64,000 nucleotides of DNA from an uncultured Alphaproteobacteria bacterium (GTDB lineage: Bacteria; Pseudomonadota; Alphaproteobacteria; MPNO01; UBA2964). Shown here piece by piece: positions 8,097-16,815 of the stretch; positions within the stretch are counted from its first letter, which is position 1, and each line of letters starts with the position of its first letter. The notes beneath the pieces are model-generated. The model saw only the letters and a list, made by a program, of their open reading frames with translations. It made no database searches and was not told the DNA's origin. The stretch spans positions 1 through 64,000 of the forward strand of contig CALSLP010000005.1 of assembly GCA_943787225.1 (NCBI GenBank), read 5' to 3'. The translations under genes were made by a program, and so were the position numbers.

Positions 8097-8885
8097 ATGG
8101 AATTAGGTCTGGAGAAAAAATCTGTTGTCGTCACCGCGGCGAGTAGCGGTTTGGGATTCTCGATAGCGAAAATGTTCGCAAATGAAGGGGCAACAGTAAC
8201 CTTGTCTGGACGGAATCCGGAAAAGGTTAATCTCGCGGTGAAGCGTTTAAGGGAAGAGGCGACGGGGATTGTCGAGGGGTGCGTTTGTGATGTGACGTCT
8301 GCAGAACAATCAACGGCGATGATCCGGGAAATCTCACAAAATCATGGCATAGATGTGTTGGTGGCCAACTCCGCCGGGGCAGCGACAGCACCATTTCTCG
8401 ATATGACTGATGATATGTGGCGGGAGGCTGCGGAGACCAAGGTCTTTGCCCAAATAAGATTAGCCAGAGAGGCCTTCCGGGTAATGTCGGCTTCTGGCAA
8501 TGGCGGGCGGATTCTTTTTATGGCCGGTACGCATGGCCGACAGCCGCATGCCCACGCAATCACAGCAGGGTTTTCAAATGCGGCGCTCCAAAATGTCAGC
8601 AAGGCGCTGGCGGAGGACGGTGGGCCTCACAACATTTTGTGCAACGTGATCAACCCGGGGCCGTTTGCGACTGATCGAATGGTCTATTTGGCGGAGGAAA
8701 AGGCGCGAGATGATAATATCCCCCTCGAAAAGGCCATAGCTATTTTGACTGCCGAAACTGTCCTTAAGCGGTATGGTGACCCTGAAGAATTGGCGGCGAT
8801 GGTTGTGTTTCTGGCGTCAAACAAATCCACCTACACCACCGGTGCGTCGTTTGACATTGATGGTGGGCAAGTGAAGGCACTTTAG
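8097..8885 (+). CDS. SDR-family protein lacking the YxxxK catalytic pair
   Basis: The 262-residue protein has a Rossmann cofactor site (TAASSGLGFSIA at the N-terminus), VANSAGA in place of NNAG, and the C-terminal FDIDGGQVKAL. The segment that should carry YxxxK reads ITAGFSNAALQNVSKAL: the Lys is Asn and no Tyr lies four residues before it. The arrangement resembles a known SDR subgroup with a 'GNAAL' segment. Such proteins may use another acid/base or may not be oxidoreductases. It is flanked by the aminotransferase and an alpha/beta hydrolase in the same operon. GCGAGGCG precedes the ATG. Confidence 0.85.
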   Translation: MELGLEKKSVVVTAASSGLGFSIAKMFANEGATVTLSGRNPEKVNLAVKRLREEATGIVEGCVCDVTSAEQSTAMIREISQNHGIDVLVANSAGAATAPFLDMTDDMWREAAETKVFAQIRLAREAFRVMSASGNGGRILFMAGTHGRQPHAHAITAGFSNAALQNVSKALAEDGGPHNILCNVINPGPFATDRMVYLAEEKARDDNIPLEKAIAILTAETVLKRYGDPEELAAMVVFLASNKSTYTTGASFDIDGGQVKAL

Positions 8886-8887
8886 CG

Positions 8888-9769
8888 ATGACCTTTATTC
8901 AAGCAAATGGTGCCAAGCTCTATACGGAGGCCTGCGGTGACGGCCCCCCAATTATTTTTGTCCATGAGTTCGCTGATCACCTTGAAAGTTGGTCGGCGCA
9001 AATTTCAGCACTGTCGAGAAGATTTACCTGCATTGCCTTTAATGCACGCGGGTATCCGCCATCGGAGGTGCCGGAAAATCCTGACCTTTATTCTCAGAAG
9101 ATCGCTGCAGAAGATATACATGCCGTTCTCGAAGGGTATTCTCTGGAATCCGCTCACATAGTGGGGTGTTCTATGGGGGCTTTTGCCGCCTTACATTTCG
9201 CTATTATGTACCCGGAGAAAACGTCATCAATTGCCCTGATGTCCTGTGGCTACGGCGCGCCAAAGGACCAGCAAGCGGCCTATGCAAAAGATGCCGAAAT
9301 GCTGGCGGACAAATATCTCGAATTGGGCTCGGAAAAAATGGCGGAGCTTTATGCCAACGGGGCATTTCGTCAGCAATTTAAGAAAAAAGATTTCAGAGCC
9401 TGGGAAGCGTTTAAAGGCAGGCTGTCAAAACACTCTGATTTGGGGGCCGCTCTCACCATGCGCGGCGTGCAGAGGCTGCGCCCGTCGCTTTATGACTTGG
9501 AGACGGAGATTCGTGGCGTGCAGGCTCCGACATTAATAATGGTCGGTGATGAGGACGATTGGTGTATCGAGCCTTCGATTTACTTGAAGCGCACATTGCC
9601 GACATCGGGACTGTGTATGTTGCCTCGTACGGGACATGGATTGAATTTGGAAGAACCTGCCCTGACAAACTCAATATTGTCGGAATTCCTGACTATGGTG
9701 CAGTCCGGTAACTGGACTGCCAAGGAAGACTATTTGGGTAAGTCTGCTTTATTGTCCGGTCTTAAATGA
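8888..9769 (+). CDS. Alpha/beta hydrolase
   Basis: This 293-residue protein has the alpha/beta-hydrolase core: oxyanion strand FVHEFADHLESW, nucleophile elbow GCSMGAFAA (Ser), the acid in MVGDEDDWC and the His in RTGHGLNLEEP. The motif spacing is that of C-C-bond hydrolases, enol-lactonases and esterases. It starts 2 bp after the SDR stop, so the genes are probably translated as a unit. In this context it may hydrolyse an ester, lactone or amide made during ring opening. Substrate not identifiable. Confidence 0.85.
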   Translation: MTFIQANGAKLYTEACGDGPPIIFVHEFADHLESWSAQISALSRRFTCIAFNARGYPPSEVPENPDLYSQKIAAEDIHAVLEGYSLESAHIVGCSMGAFAALHFAIMYPEKTSSIALMSCGYGAPKDQQAAYAKDAEMLADKYLELGSEKMAELYANGAFRQQFKKKDFRAWEAFKGRLSKHSDLGAALTMRGVQRLRPSLYDLETEIRGVQAPTLIMVGDEDDWCIEPSIYLKRTLPTSGLCMLPRTGHGLNLEEPALTNSILSEFLTMVQSGNWTAKEDYLGKSALLSGLK

Positions 9770-9780
9770 ACGCCTAAAGG

Positions 9781-11035
9781 TTGCCTTTGACCGTTGCTAA
9801 ACACATAGACGCTGAGAGACTTTGGTCGAACTTGATGGAGCTGGCCGAGATCGGTGGCATTGAGGGTGGTGGCGTTAACAGGCAAGCCCTGACGCCGGAG
9901 GAATTTGAGGCGCGGGCGCTCTGCATATCCTGGGCAGAAGAATTTGAGCTCTCTGTTGCGGCGGATGAAGCCGGCAATCTTTTCTTTCGGATAGAGGGCA
10001 CAGAGCCCGAGCTGCCGATCATTATGACGGGATCTCATCTGGATACTCAACCGACGGGCGGAAAGTTTGATGGCGCCTTTGGGGTTCTGGCTGGATTAGA
10101 GGCAGCGCGCGCCATCAAAGAATCTGGTGCGACGCACAAGCGGAGCATCGAAATCGTAGCCTGGATGAATGAAGAGGGCAGGCAGGTTTGCCCCCGGTAT
10201 GATGGGGTCAGAAGCGTATGTTGGCGTACGGTCGATCGGTGATATCAAAAGTGTAAAAGACAAAAGCGGCATAACCGTCGCAGAGGAGCTATCGAAGCTC
10301 CGCGAACGTTTCCCAAATATGAATTACCTGCCTTTCGAGAGAGATGTTTCCTGTTTTGTGGAGGCCCATATTGAGCAAGGGCCAATATTGGAAAATGAGA
10401 ATATTCCAATCGGTGCCGTCACTGGCATTCAAGGGGTGCGGCGCATGAGGGTGAAAATTGGTGGAGAGGAAGCGCATGCCGGGACGACGCCCTATCACCT
10501 TCGAGCCGATGCGATCGAAGAGTCATCCAGGGTAATAGAGCGGTTATATTCCGCGTTCGCCGACGTTGAAGATATTCGGTTTACGGTTGGGATGGTCACC
10601 GTGGAACCCAATGTTCCTTCTGTGGTCGCCAGCGAGGTGATCTTTTCGATAGATTTAAGACACCCAGACTCAGAGATCCTGTCGAGTTGCGAAAAACAGA
10701 TTAAGGACCTAGTTCTGGAAACAGTATCTAAATGTTCCGCAGATGTTTGGTGTATTGCGGAGGCTGATACGATTTCTTTTGACGAAAAAATTATTGAGAC
10801 AATTGAACAAGAAGCGCAAAAACTGGAACTGTCCTGTCGCCGGATTTTTTCAGGTGCGGGGCATGACGCGCGTCAGATGAATTATTTTTGTCCGTCGGGA
10901 ATGATCTTTGTGCCGTCCTGCGGCGGTGTAAGCCATAATGTTAAAGAATACACTGAAAAGAGTGACATTGTGGCGGGTGCCAAAGTGCTCAGCGCAACGC
11001 TCGTCGCGTTAGCAAATCAAGCGGGGATAAAATGA
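9781..11035 (+). CDS. Zn-dependent N-carbamoyl amino acid/allantoate amidohydrolase (frameshifted)
   Basis: Two frames together make one M20 hydantoinase/carbamoylase of about 418 codons. The first holds TGSHLDTQPTGGKFDGAFGV (metal site) and ends at AWMNEEG. The second holds RFAPGMMGSEAYVG, EAHIEQGPILE, the lid GGEEAHAGTTPYHLRAD, GAGHDARQM and SHNVKEYT. The break is near 10184-10190 where GGCAGGCAGG has one base too many compared with the family sequence MNEEGSRFAPG. The start is TTG 9781, or TTG 9787, which sits 6 nt after AAAGG. The enzyme would remove the carbamoyl group from an N-carbamoyl acid and release ammonia and CO2. It overlaps the next gene by ATGA. Confidence 0.85.
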
Positions 11036-12237
11036 CAGTTTATGACACCGTTATTACCGCTAAGCATGTATGTGATCCATCGATCGATTTCTTTGGACCG
11101 GCCACGATCGGGATCAAAGAGGGACGGATCGAGTATTTTGATGCCGAGCCAACCCCAACCGTTGAAGCGAAGAACAACGTTCATTATGAAACCGAGATTG
11201 TCTGTCCGGGTTTCATAGATCTACATGTCCACGTCTACGAATGGGTGACAAATTTCGGCGTTGCTCCTGATAAAGCCGGTATTTATTCAGGGGCGACGAC
11301 AATTGTTGATCAAGGTAGTTCCGGGCCCTGGACGGTGGGCGGATTCCACGAATTTATCAAAAAACAAGCAACGACCGACGTCCGCTGTTTCGTCTCTGCA
11401 AATTTGGCGGGGGCATTGATGGGCGGTATGGAGGGCACGACCTTACATGGTCCGCAAATGACTCGTGTCGAGGAGATCGTAAAGGCGTATGAACGCTATC
11501 CGCATATGATTTGTGGGATAAAATCTCATGGCGAGTCTGGTGGTTTGTCGCATTGGGACACTGAGGTTTTAGAGCAGGCGATTGAGGCGGGAGAGCGATG
11601 CGGGATTCCGCTTTACGTCCATACGGGAGAGCTGTTTCCCGTGGACGATGCCAATCGTCCACCGCTTGAGTCGGTTGTTCAAAAGGCCCTTGATGTCCTT
11701 CGTCCGGGCGACGTGGTCGCCCACGTATACAGCAATATGCCAGACGGCGTGGTGGGGCAGGCCAAAACTGTTCCGCCTTGGGTAAAGGCGGCATTTGAAC
11801 GAGGAATAAAGTTCGATATCGGTTACGGCATAAACTTTTCCTACCGTATTGCCCGGTTGATGTTAGAGCAGGGATTCCCGCCATCGACGATCAGCAGTGA
11901 TATACATGGGGATTTCAACGCCTATCATGATTTGTCGCTACTCGATTACAGCTTGGCGGGGGCTTTCAACCGGCTATTAGCTTTAGGGCTGCCGATGGCG
12001 GAAGCCGTCAAGTGTTTGACCTATTCGCCCGCAAGAATTCTGAAATCTGAAGGTGAAATCGGTACATTGTCGGTTGGGAGTGTTGCCGACATTACTGTCC
12101 TTGAATCTCATTCGCTCGATCATGAATTGAGTGATGCTGAGGGGGAAAGTATCACTCTGTCGGATGCCTGGATTCCTTCTCAGGTTTTCAAGGACGGTAC
12201 GTCACACCAGACAGACCGAATATGTTTCCTGACTTAA
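11032..12237 (+). CDS. Amidohydrolase/deacetylase-family metallohydrolase (dihydroorotase-like)
   Basis: A 401-residue amidohydrolase of the dihydroorotase-related 'deacetylase' group. The binuclear site is complete: DLHVHVYEW (HxH), carboxylated Lys in ICGIKSHGESGGL, His in YVHTGELF, His in VAHVYSN, and Asp in SSDIHGDF. Relatives hydrolyse N-acetyl or N-carbamoyl groups or cyclic amides. Its ATG overlaps the stop of the carbamoylase, so the two products are made together. It is the last gene of the importer cluster; a 140-bp gap follows. The presence of this, the carbamoylase and the hydantoinase-like tail at position 2 gives three amide-bond hydrolases in one locus. Confidence 0.87.
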   Translation: MTVYDTVITAKHVCDPSIDFFGPATIGIKEGRIEYFDAEPTPTVEAKNNVHYETEIVCPGFIDLHVHVYEWVTNFGVAPDKAGIYSGATTIVDQGSSGPWTVGGFHEFIKKQATTDVRCFVSANLAGALMGGMEGTTLHGPQMTRVEEIVKAYERYPHMICGIKSHGESGGLSHWDTEVLEQAIEAGERCGIPLYVHTGELFPVDDANRPPLESVVQKALDVLRPGDVVAHVYSNMPDGVVGQAKTVPPWVKAAFERGIKFDIGYGINFSYRIARLMLEQGFPPSTISSDIHGDFNAYHDLSLLDYSLAGAFNRLLALGLPMAEAVKCLTYSPARILKSEGEIGTLSVGSVADITVLESHSLDHELSDAEGESITLSDAWIPSQVFKDGTSHQTDRICFLT

Positions 12238-12377
12238 TTAACTAGCCAAAAGAACAGGCTCTGTTCCATGCCATGTTCTCTCGGGATTTCGTGTTCCTGA
12301 CATAAGGTCAAATTGGTTCTTCTCGCTGGAATGCTGGTGTAGCCTTTTGGGTCAAGGAACAAGGAAGGACGGTAATC

Positions 12378-13247
12378 GTGAAGCTGTGTAGTTATCAATT
12401 AGACGGTAAAAATCAGTATGGTGTGATGACCGATGGTGGGATCATTGATTTATCCTGCCGAATAGGTCGGGAATATCCTACGCTTGTTTCGCTCATCAGA
12501 GAGCAGGGTGTCGCCGTTGCGCAAGACGCCGTGGCTGGTGCATCGCCTGATGTTGGAATCGAAGACGTGAAGTTCCTACCGTTGACTGTCGAGCCCGTAA
12601 ATATTTTTTGCGTCGGCGTGAACTATATGGATCACCGCGCTGAAACGGGACGAACAGAGGATCAGTTTCCGAGCGCCTTTGCAAAATTTCAGGAATCGCT
12701 TGTTGGGCATAACGAACCATTGGTTCGCCCACGAGGCCAGATCAGCATGGATTTCGAGGTTGAATATGCAGTGGTCATTGGCCATGTGGCCCGGAACGTT
12801 AGCGTTGAAGACGCGATGGAGTATGTGGCGGGCTATACAATACTCAACGATGGCACCATCCGGGACTATCAGTACGAGCGCAGTGTATTTCAGGGCAAAA
12901 ACTTCTGGCATACCGGCGCGTGCGGCCCCTGTATGCTTATCAGGGATGCGGCACCAGCTTGGGCCGATACCATCGTTGAAACCCGCCTGAATGGCGACGT
13001 CATGCAGAGATCAGGCGTAGATCAACTTATTATGGGTGTACCATTTCTGGTGTCCTATTTCTCCTGTCAGACGCTGTTGAAACCGGGGGACATCATTGCG
13101 ACCGGCACGCCGGCAGGGGTCGGGCACAGGCGCGAGCCCCCGGTCTATCTTAAACCGGGTGATACTCTGGAGATGGAAATCACTGGTATCGGTGTTCTGC
13201 GGAATACCGTCATTGACGAGGCCGAGATCGCGGTTCTGCCGGGTTAA
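12378..13247 (+). CDS. Fumarylacetoacetate hydrolase (FAH)-family protein
   Basis: A 289-residue FAH-fold enzyme with the signature FCVGVNYMDHRAETG, the metal site MDFEVEYAVVIG (Glu-x-Glu), NDGTIRDYQ and the C-terminal GDIIATGTPAGVGHRREPP. The family includes C-C hydrolases, oxaloacetate decarboxylases and 2-hydroxyhepta-2,4-diene-dioate isomerases, all acting on 2-oxo acids with Mg or Mn. It starts with GTG after AAGGAAGGACGG. It could complete the pathway of the upstream cluster but is set apart by 140 bp. Its stop shares the tetranucleotide TTAA with the convergent helicase gene. Confidence 0.88.
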   Translation: MKLCSYQLDGKNQYGVMTDGGIIDLSCRIGREYPTLVSLIREQGVAVAQDAVAGASPDVGIEDVKFLPLTVEPVNIFCVGVNYMDHRAETGRTEDQFPSAFAKFQESLVGHNEPLVRPRGQISMDFEVEYAVVIGHVARNVSVEDAMEYVAGYTILNDGTIRDYQYERSVFQGKNFWHTGACGPCMLIRDAAPAWADTIVETRLNGDVMQRSGVDQLIMGVPFLVSYFSCQTLLKPGDIIATGTPAGVGHRREPPVYLKPGDTLEMEITGIGVLRNTVIDEAEIAVLPG

Positions 13248-15079
13248 GGCTCCGACATATATTTGGCGGCGTTGAAGTACGGCAAATTGTCTTTCGCAGA
13301 GCAGCCCATGACAGCCAGTCGTTCGGCAATCCGGATTGCTTTTTGATATTTGCGTTCGCTTTCGTCCAAATCGTGTTCTTCGAAAGCTGTGCCGCAGAGC
13401 AAAATCCCGTAATGGGCCTGTACGGTGCGAATTTCGCGACCAGTCAGCATACCATCCGCAATGACGTTGAGGTTGAACTCATCCTGTTTGACGACCTGGA
13501 TCGCATTTTCGACGAGATATTGCCGAATCTTTGTTTCGGCTTTAAGCGCGACATCCCAATAATCGGATTCAGAGCGCGTGGTTTCACCTGATACTTCGAC
13601 AAATGCCATACAGAAGGACAAAAAGACCTGTTCTTTGGGCGTCGCTGTTCGCCAGGCTGTGCCACCAAGGTTCTTCCAGACGGACAGGTTCATTTCATCG
13701 AATACTTTGGGGACGCGATCGAAGAACAGTTTGTGCAAACGGTTTTCGGTCAGAGATCCATCCTGTGCCTGTTCAGCGTAGATATCGACGGCGGCGTAGG
13801 AGCCGCAAACCGGGCAGGTGTCGTCTTCGTAGGTATTCTTTTTGTATATGTGTGAACAACGCGTTTTGTTGGGCAGTTTGTTTTCACACAACAGATAGGC
13901 GTCTCTGCCGTTCTCGCCTTCCTGCTGCTGGCCCACCCAGTTAAACCGGTTGGTATATTGCATATAGGATTTCCGATGGCTCCACAGGCTCCATTCAAGC
14001 TTTTCGACCGGACCAAAAGTTGTCCAGTTAGAGCTGACATCGATGATGACACATTTTTCTTTGCCGGGCGCAGAACGCAATCCTCGGCCCACTGACTGGC
14101 CCCATAACACTTTCGACAAAGTGGGACGTAAATGAACGATAATATTACAATGCGGGTTATCCCAGCCTTCAGCCAAAACGCCTACGGACACCATCGCTTC
14201 GACCTCGCCATTTTCATGGCCCTTCAGCAATTTCATGCGCGCTTTGATGGGCGTTTTCGCGGTAACGATCTCTGCTGAGACGCCAGCCTGGCGAATGCGA
14301 AAAAGTGTTTCCTCGGCGACACTGATATCGGCGCAGAACCAGGCCGAAATTGGTCGTGGCGAAACGTTCTCCCGCTCCTGCAAATAGCTGCTCATCGCAT
14401 AGTCAATCATGGACGATTTGACGATTGCAGGGGAGAGCTTGGCGACCGGGAAGTCACCGGAACTGATGTCGATACCGCTCAGGTCGAGATCATGAACAAA
14501 ATGCGTGCGATAGACGGGTTTTACGAGAACGCCATCTGTGATCAGATCTTCAATGTTGGCGCAATCGATAATGGCATCAAAGGCCAGGTTCAGCTGATCG
14601 CGTTGATCACCGGTACGGCGTTCTGGAGACGCCGTCAGGCCAACAAATTGGGCTTCATCTTTGCCATGCTCTGTAAAGTCATCGAGTATCCGCTTATAGC
14701 CCTTGCCGTTGGGGGAGACCCGATGAGCCTCATCGACAATGATCAAATCTGCTTTGGGTAGCGCATCCGCCAAAACGTCTTTTGCGCGCATGCTGGTCGA
14801 AAGCAAGATGTCGTAATCCTCAAACGCAGGTCCTGTATCGGACACAGTGAGTTTGCGGACGTTGTGATCGTCGCAAAGCGCGCCTTCAAGCTGTTCCAGC
14901 AGGACAAGACGGTGGCACAGCACGATAATCTTTTTGCCTTCGTAGAACCGTTTAATGATCTCGCTGGCGAGAACAGTTTTCCCGGCCCCTGTAGGAGCTT
15001 TAAGAATAAATCGGCGGTGTTCTTTTATGATCGACGGGTATTGGTCGATAATGTCTTGTTGCCAGGTTCTAAGGGGCAT
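13244..15079 (-). CDS. DEAD/DEAH-box SF2 helicase with internal zinc ribbon
   Basis: A 611-residue superfamily 2 helicase: Walker A APTGAGKT (28-35), LCHRLVLLEQL, DEAH (116-119), motif III LTAS, and motif VI QSVGRGLRSAPGKEK. Between the helicase core and the C-terminal part lies a four-Cys ribbon (C-N-K-x-RC then CPVCG) likely to bind zinc. The C-terminal 180 residues match no domain I recognise. Overall it resembles the 'DEAD/DEAH box helicase family protein' often found next to phage or defence genes, but no nuclease, methylase or phage gene is adjacent here. It is a single-gene unit, convergent with the FAH gene and divergent from the EamA exporter. Confidence 0.87.
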   Translation of the reverse strand: MPLRTWQQDIIDQYPSIIKEHRRFILKAPTGAGKTVLASEIIKRFYEGKKIIVLCHRLVLLEQLEGALCDDHNVRKLTVSDTGPAFEDYDILLSTSMRAKDVLADALPKADLIIVDEAHRVSPNGKGYKRILDDFTEHGKDEAQFVGLTASPERRTGDQRDQLNLAFDAIIDCANIEDLITDGVLVKPVYRTHFVHDLDLSGIDISSGDFPVAKLSPAIVKSSMIDYAMSSYLQERENVSPRPISAWFCADISVAEETLFRIRQAGVSAEIVTAKTPIKARMKLLKGHENGEVEAMVSVGVLAEGWDNPHCNIIVHLRPTLSKVLWGQSVGRGLRSAPGKEKCVIIDVSSNWTTFGPVEKLEWSLWSHRKSYMQYTNRFNWVGQQQEGENGRDAYLLCENKLPNKTRCSHIYKKNTYEDDTCPVCGSYAAVDIYAEQAQDGSLTENRLHKLFFDRVPKVFDEMNLSVWKNLGGTAWRTATPKEQVFLSFCMAFVEVSGETTRSESDYWDVALKAETKIRQYLVENAIQVVKQDEFNLNVIADGMLTGREIRTVQAHYGILLCGTAFEEHDLDESERKYQKAIRIAERLAVMGCSAKDNLPYFNAAKYMSEP

Positions 15080-15318
15080 TTAGGTTCTTTTTAGTGAAAG
15101 GACTATAGATCAATGTGCGGCTCGAAAAATTTACAATCTTATAACGACCATGTCGCGAAATGTCTTCCTCAGAATGGCTCCAAACCGGAATTTTAGATAA
15201 GTAATGAACATTTCGGTAGCGTGAAATGCCCGGAAAGGGCATATCTCGGCCGTTAATAAAATCAGCTAATTGTTTGCTTCTCCATTGTTCTTAATCTTCT
15301 TCAATCACCATCAGTAAA

Positions 15319-16216
15319 ATGACCGACCTAACAAATCGTAAAACCGGCCTGATCTTTCTTGTGGGAGGGATTTTCTCCTATGGCTGGCTGTGGCCGGTTA
15401 TGCATTTAGGGGTAGAGCATTTACCGCCGCTCTGGTTTGCAACCGTCCGGGTCTTTATCGGCGCGCTGGTTCTGATGGCCGTATTGGCTGTGCGGGGAGA
15501 ACTGAAACTGCCGACACGCGCTGATATGCCGGCGGTACTGAGCGTCGGTATTTGCATGATGGGGCTATACGTATCCTTGGTTCACACCGCAATGGAGTTC
15601 ATCCCGGCGGGCCGTGGTGCCTTACTTGGCTATTCTACACCGCTATGGGTGGCCCCCGCAGCAGTGCTGTTCTTTGGCGAAAAGATGACCGCCTTGCGGG
15701 CAATGGGCGTGATCTTGGGCCTTGTCGGTCTTGCTGTCCTGTTTAACCCAGCGGAACTCGACTGGTCCGACACGGACGCGTTGATTGGCAACGGGCTCTG
15801 TGTCCTTGCCGCGATTTCGTGGTCCGTGGCAATCTTGCAGATGCGGAATCACAAATGGCATCTAACTCCCTTGCAACTTGGCCCCTGGCAACTCCTTCTT
15901 GGCGACGGTGGTTACGTTGCCATTTTCGATCTGGCTGGCCGAACCCAAAATACCCGACTGGTCCACTGAATTCGTTTTGTTGATCCTCTATGGTGGTGTG
16001 ATCGGGACGGCGATTGCCATGTGGTGTGTCGCGTCATCAATCCGCTATCTAGGGGCTGTTACGACGTCTGTTGGTCTCCTGGGTGGCCCTATGGTTGCCA
16101 TCGTAACCAGCGTTCTCTTTCTGGGCGAAAGTCTTACCCTGACGCTTGGAGGAGGCTTGGTTCTGATATTGGGTGGTATTGCGCTGGTAACCCTTGGTGG
16201 GCAGCAATCAAAGTAG
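15319..16216 (+). CDS. EamA/DMT-family exporter (frameshifted)
   Basis: Two frames make one drug/metabolite transporter of about 299 codons with ten predicted membrane helices in two EamA repeats. The first frame runs from MTDLTNRK to LGPWQLLL and the second continues ATVVTLPFSIWLAEP to GGQQSK. The break is at about 15896-15900 in CTTCTTGGCG, where one G is extra. Relatives export amino acids or other metabolites across the inner membrane. The gap of 239 bp before it, shared with the helicase, holds a short hairpin (15226-15242) and nothing else I recognise. A sequencing error is possible. Confidence 0.82.
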
Positions 16217-16292
16217 ATCTGCGAGACCTTGCATTTTAAGTCGCTGTCGCGCTCAATAGAGCGATAATAATTTCTGACAGGTGAGGTCTCAA

Positions 16293-16814
16293 ATGCCATT
16301 TTTTCCATCTCTGCCCGAAGATGCGGGCGTTCGTAAAATCTGGGAAATGTTTAACCCGGAGGCCCATAAAGGCCTGCAATTGTTTTCGCGCGCCTTTATG
16401 CGCCGGGAAGGACAGCTAACCGCTGCCGATAAAGAGATGATTGCTGCCTATGTGTCGCAGTTGAATGATTCCGAATACTGCTTTGCGGGACATTCACGGG
16501 TCGCGGTTAATCTGGGGACGGATCCCGGGGTATTTGAGCCATTAGCTGAAAGTATCGATGGCGCGCCAGTCCGTGAGGAATTGAAGCCTCTTTTAAAGTT
16601 CGTCAAAATTCTGACACTAACGCCGTCTCGTATCACCAAGGCGGACGCTGATGCCGTTCTCGCTGCCGGGTGGGATGAGCAATCCTTTCATGAAGCGATC
16701 ATCGTGTGCGCGCGGTTCTCTATGATGAACCGTATCACGCTCGGTCATGGTTTGACCGTCGATGAGGAGCGCCGAGCAGGGGATGCGCTCAATATGAATT
16801 ACGGAGCTTCCTGA
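16293..16814 (+). CDS. AhpD-like/carboxymuconolactone decarboxylase-family protein
   Basis: A 173-residue helical protein of the peroxidase-related AhpD group. The core is AAYVSQLNDSEYCFAGHS, with one Cys and the downstream His of the usual CxxC-x2-H proton relay; the first Cys is Ser. Related proteins reduce peroxides or act as small decarboxylases, but the single Cys argues against a dithiol peroxidase cycle. The start at 16293 is chosen because GGTGAGG lies 6 nt upstream; a GTG 12 bases earlier sits inside that Shine-Dalgarno. The SDR gene begins 1 bp after its stop. Confidence 0.82.
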   Translation: MPFFPSLPEDAGVRKIWEMFNPEAHKGLQLFSRAFMRREGQLTAADKEMIAAYVSQLNDSEYCFAGHSRVAVNLGTDPGVFEPLAESIDGAPVREELKPLLKFVKILTLTPSRITKADADAVLAAGWDEQSFHEAIIVCARFSMMNRITLGHGLTVDEERRAGDALNMNYGAS

Positions 16815-16815
16815 T

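Noticed and set aside
11357..11884. A 175-residue antisense frame in the amidohydrolase.
   Set aside because: Pro/Arg-rich shadow of a conserved metallohydrolase.
15226..15242. Hairpin ATGCCC-GGAAA-GGGCAT, and the 17-mer around it recurring exactly at 61044-61060.
   Set aside because: The stem is short with no T-run, and the second copy lies in a coding frame. By rough expectation a shared 17-mer in 64 kb is not rare enough to support a repeat family.
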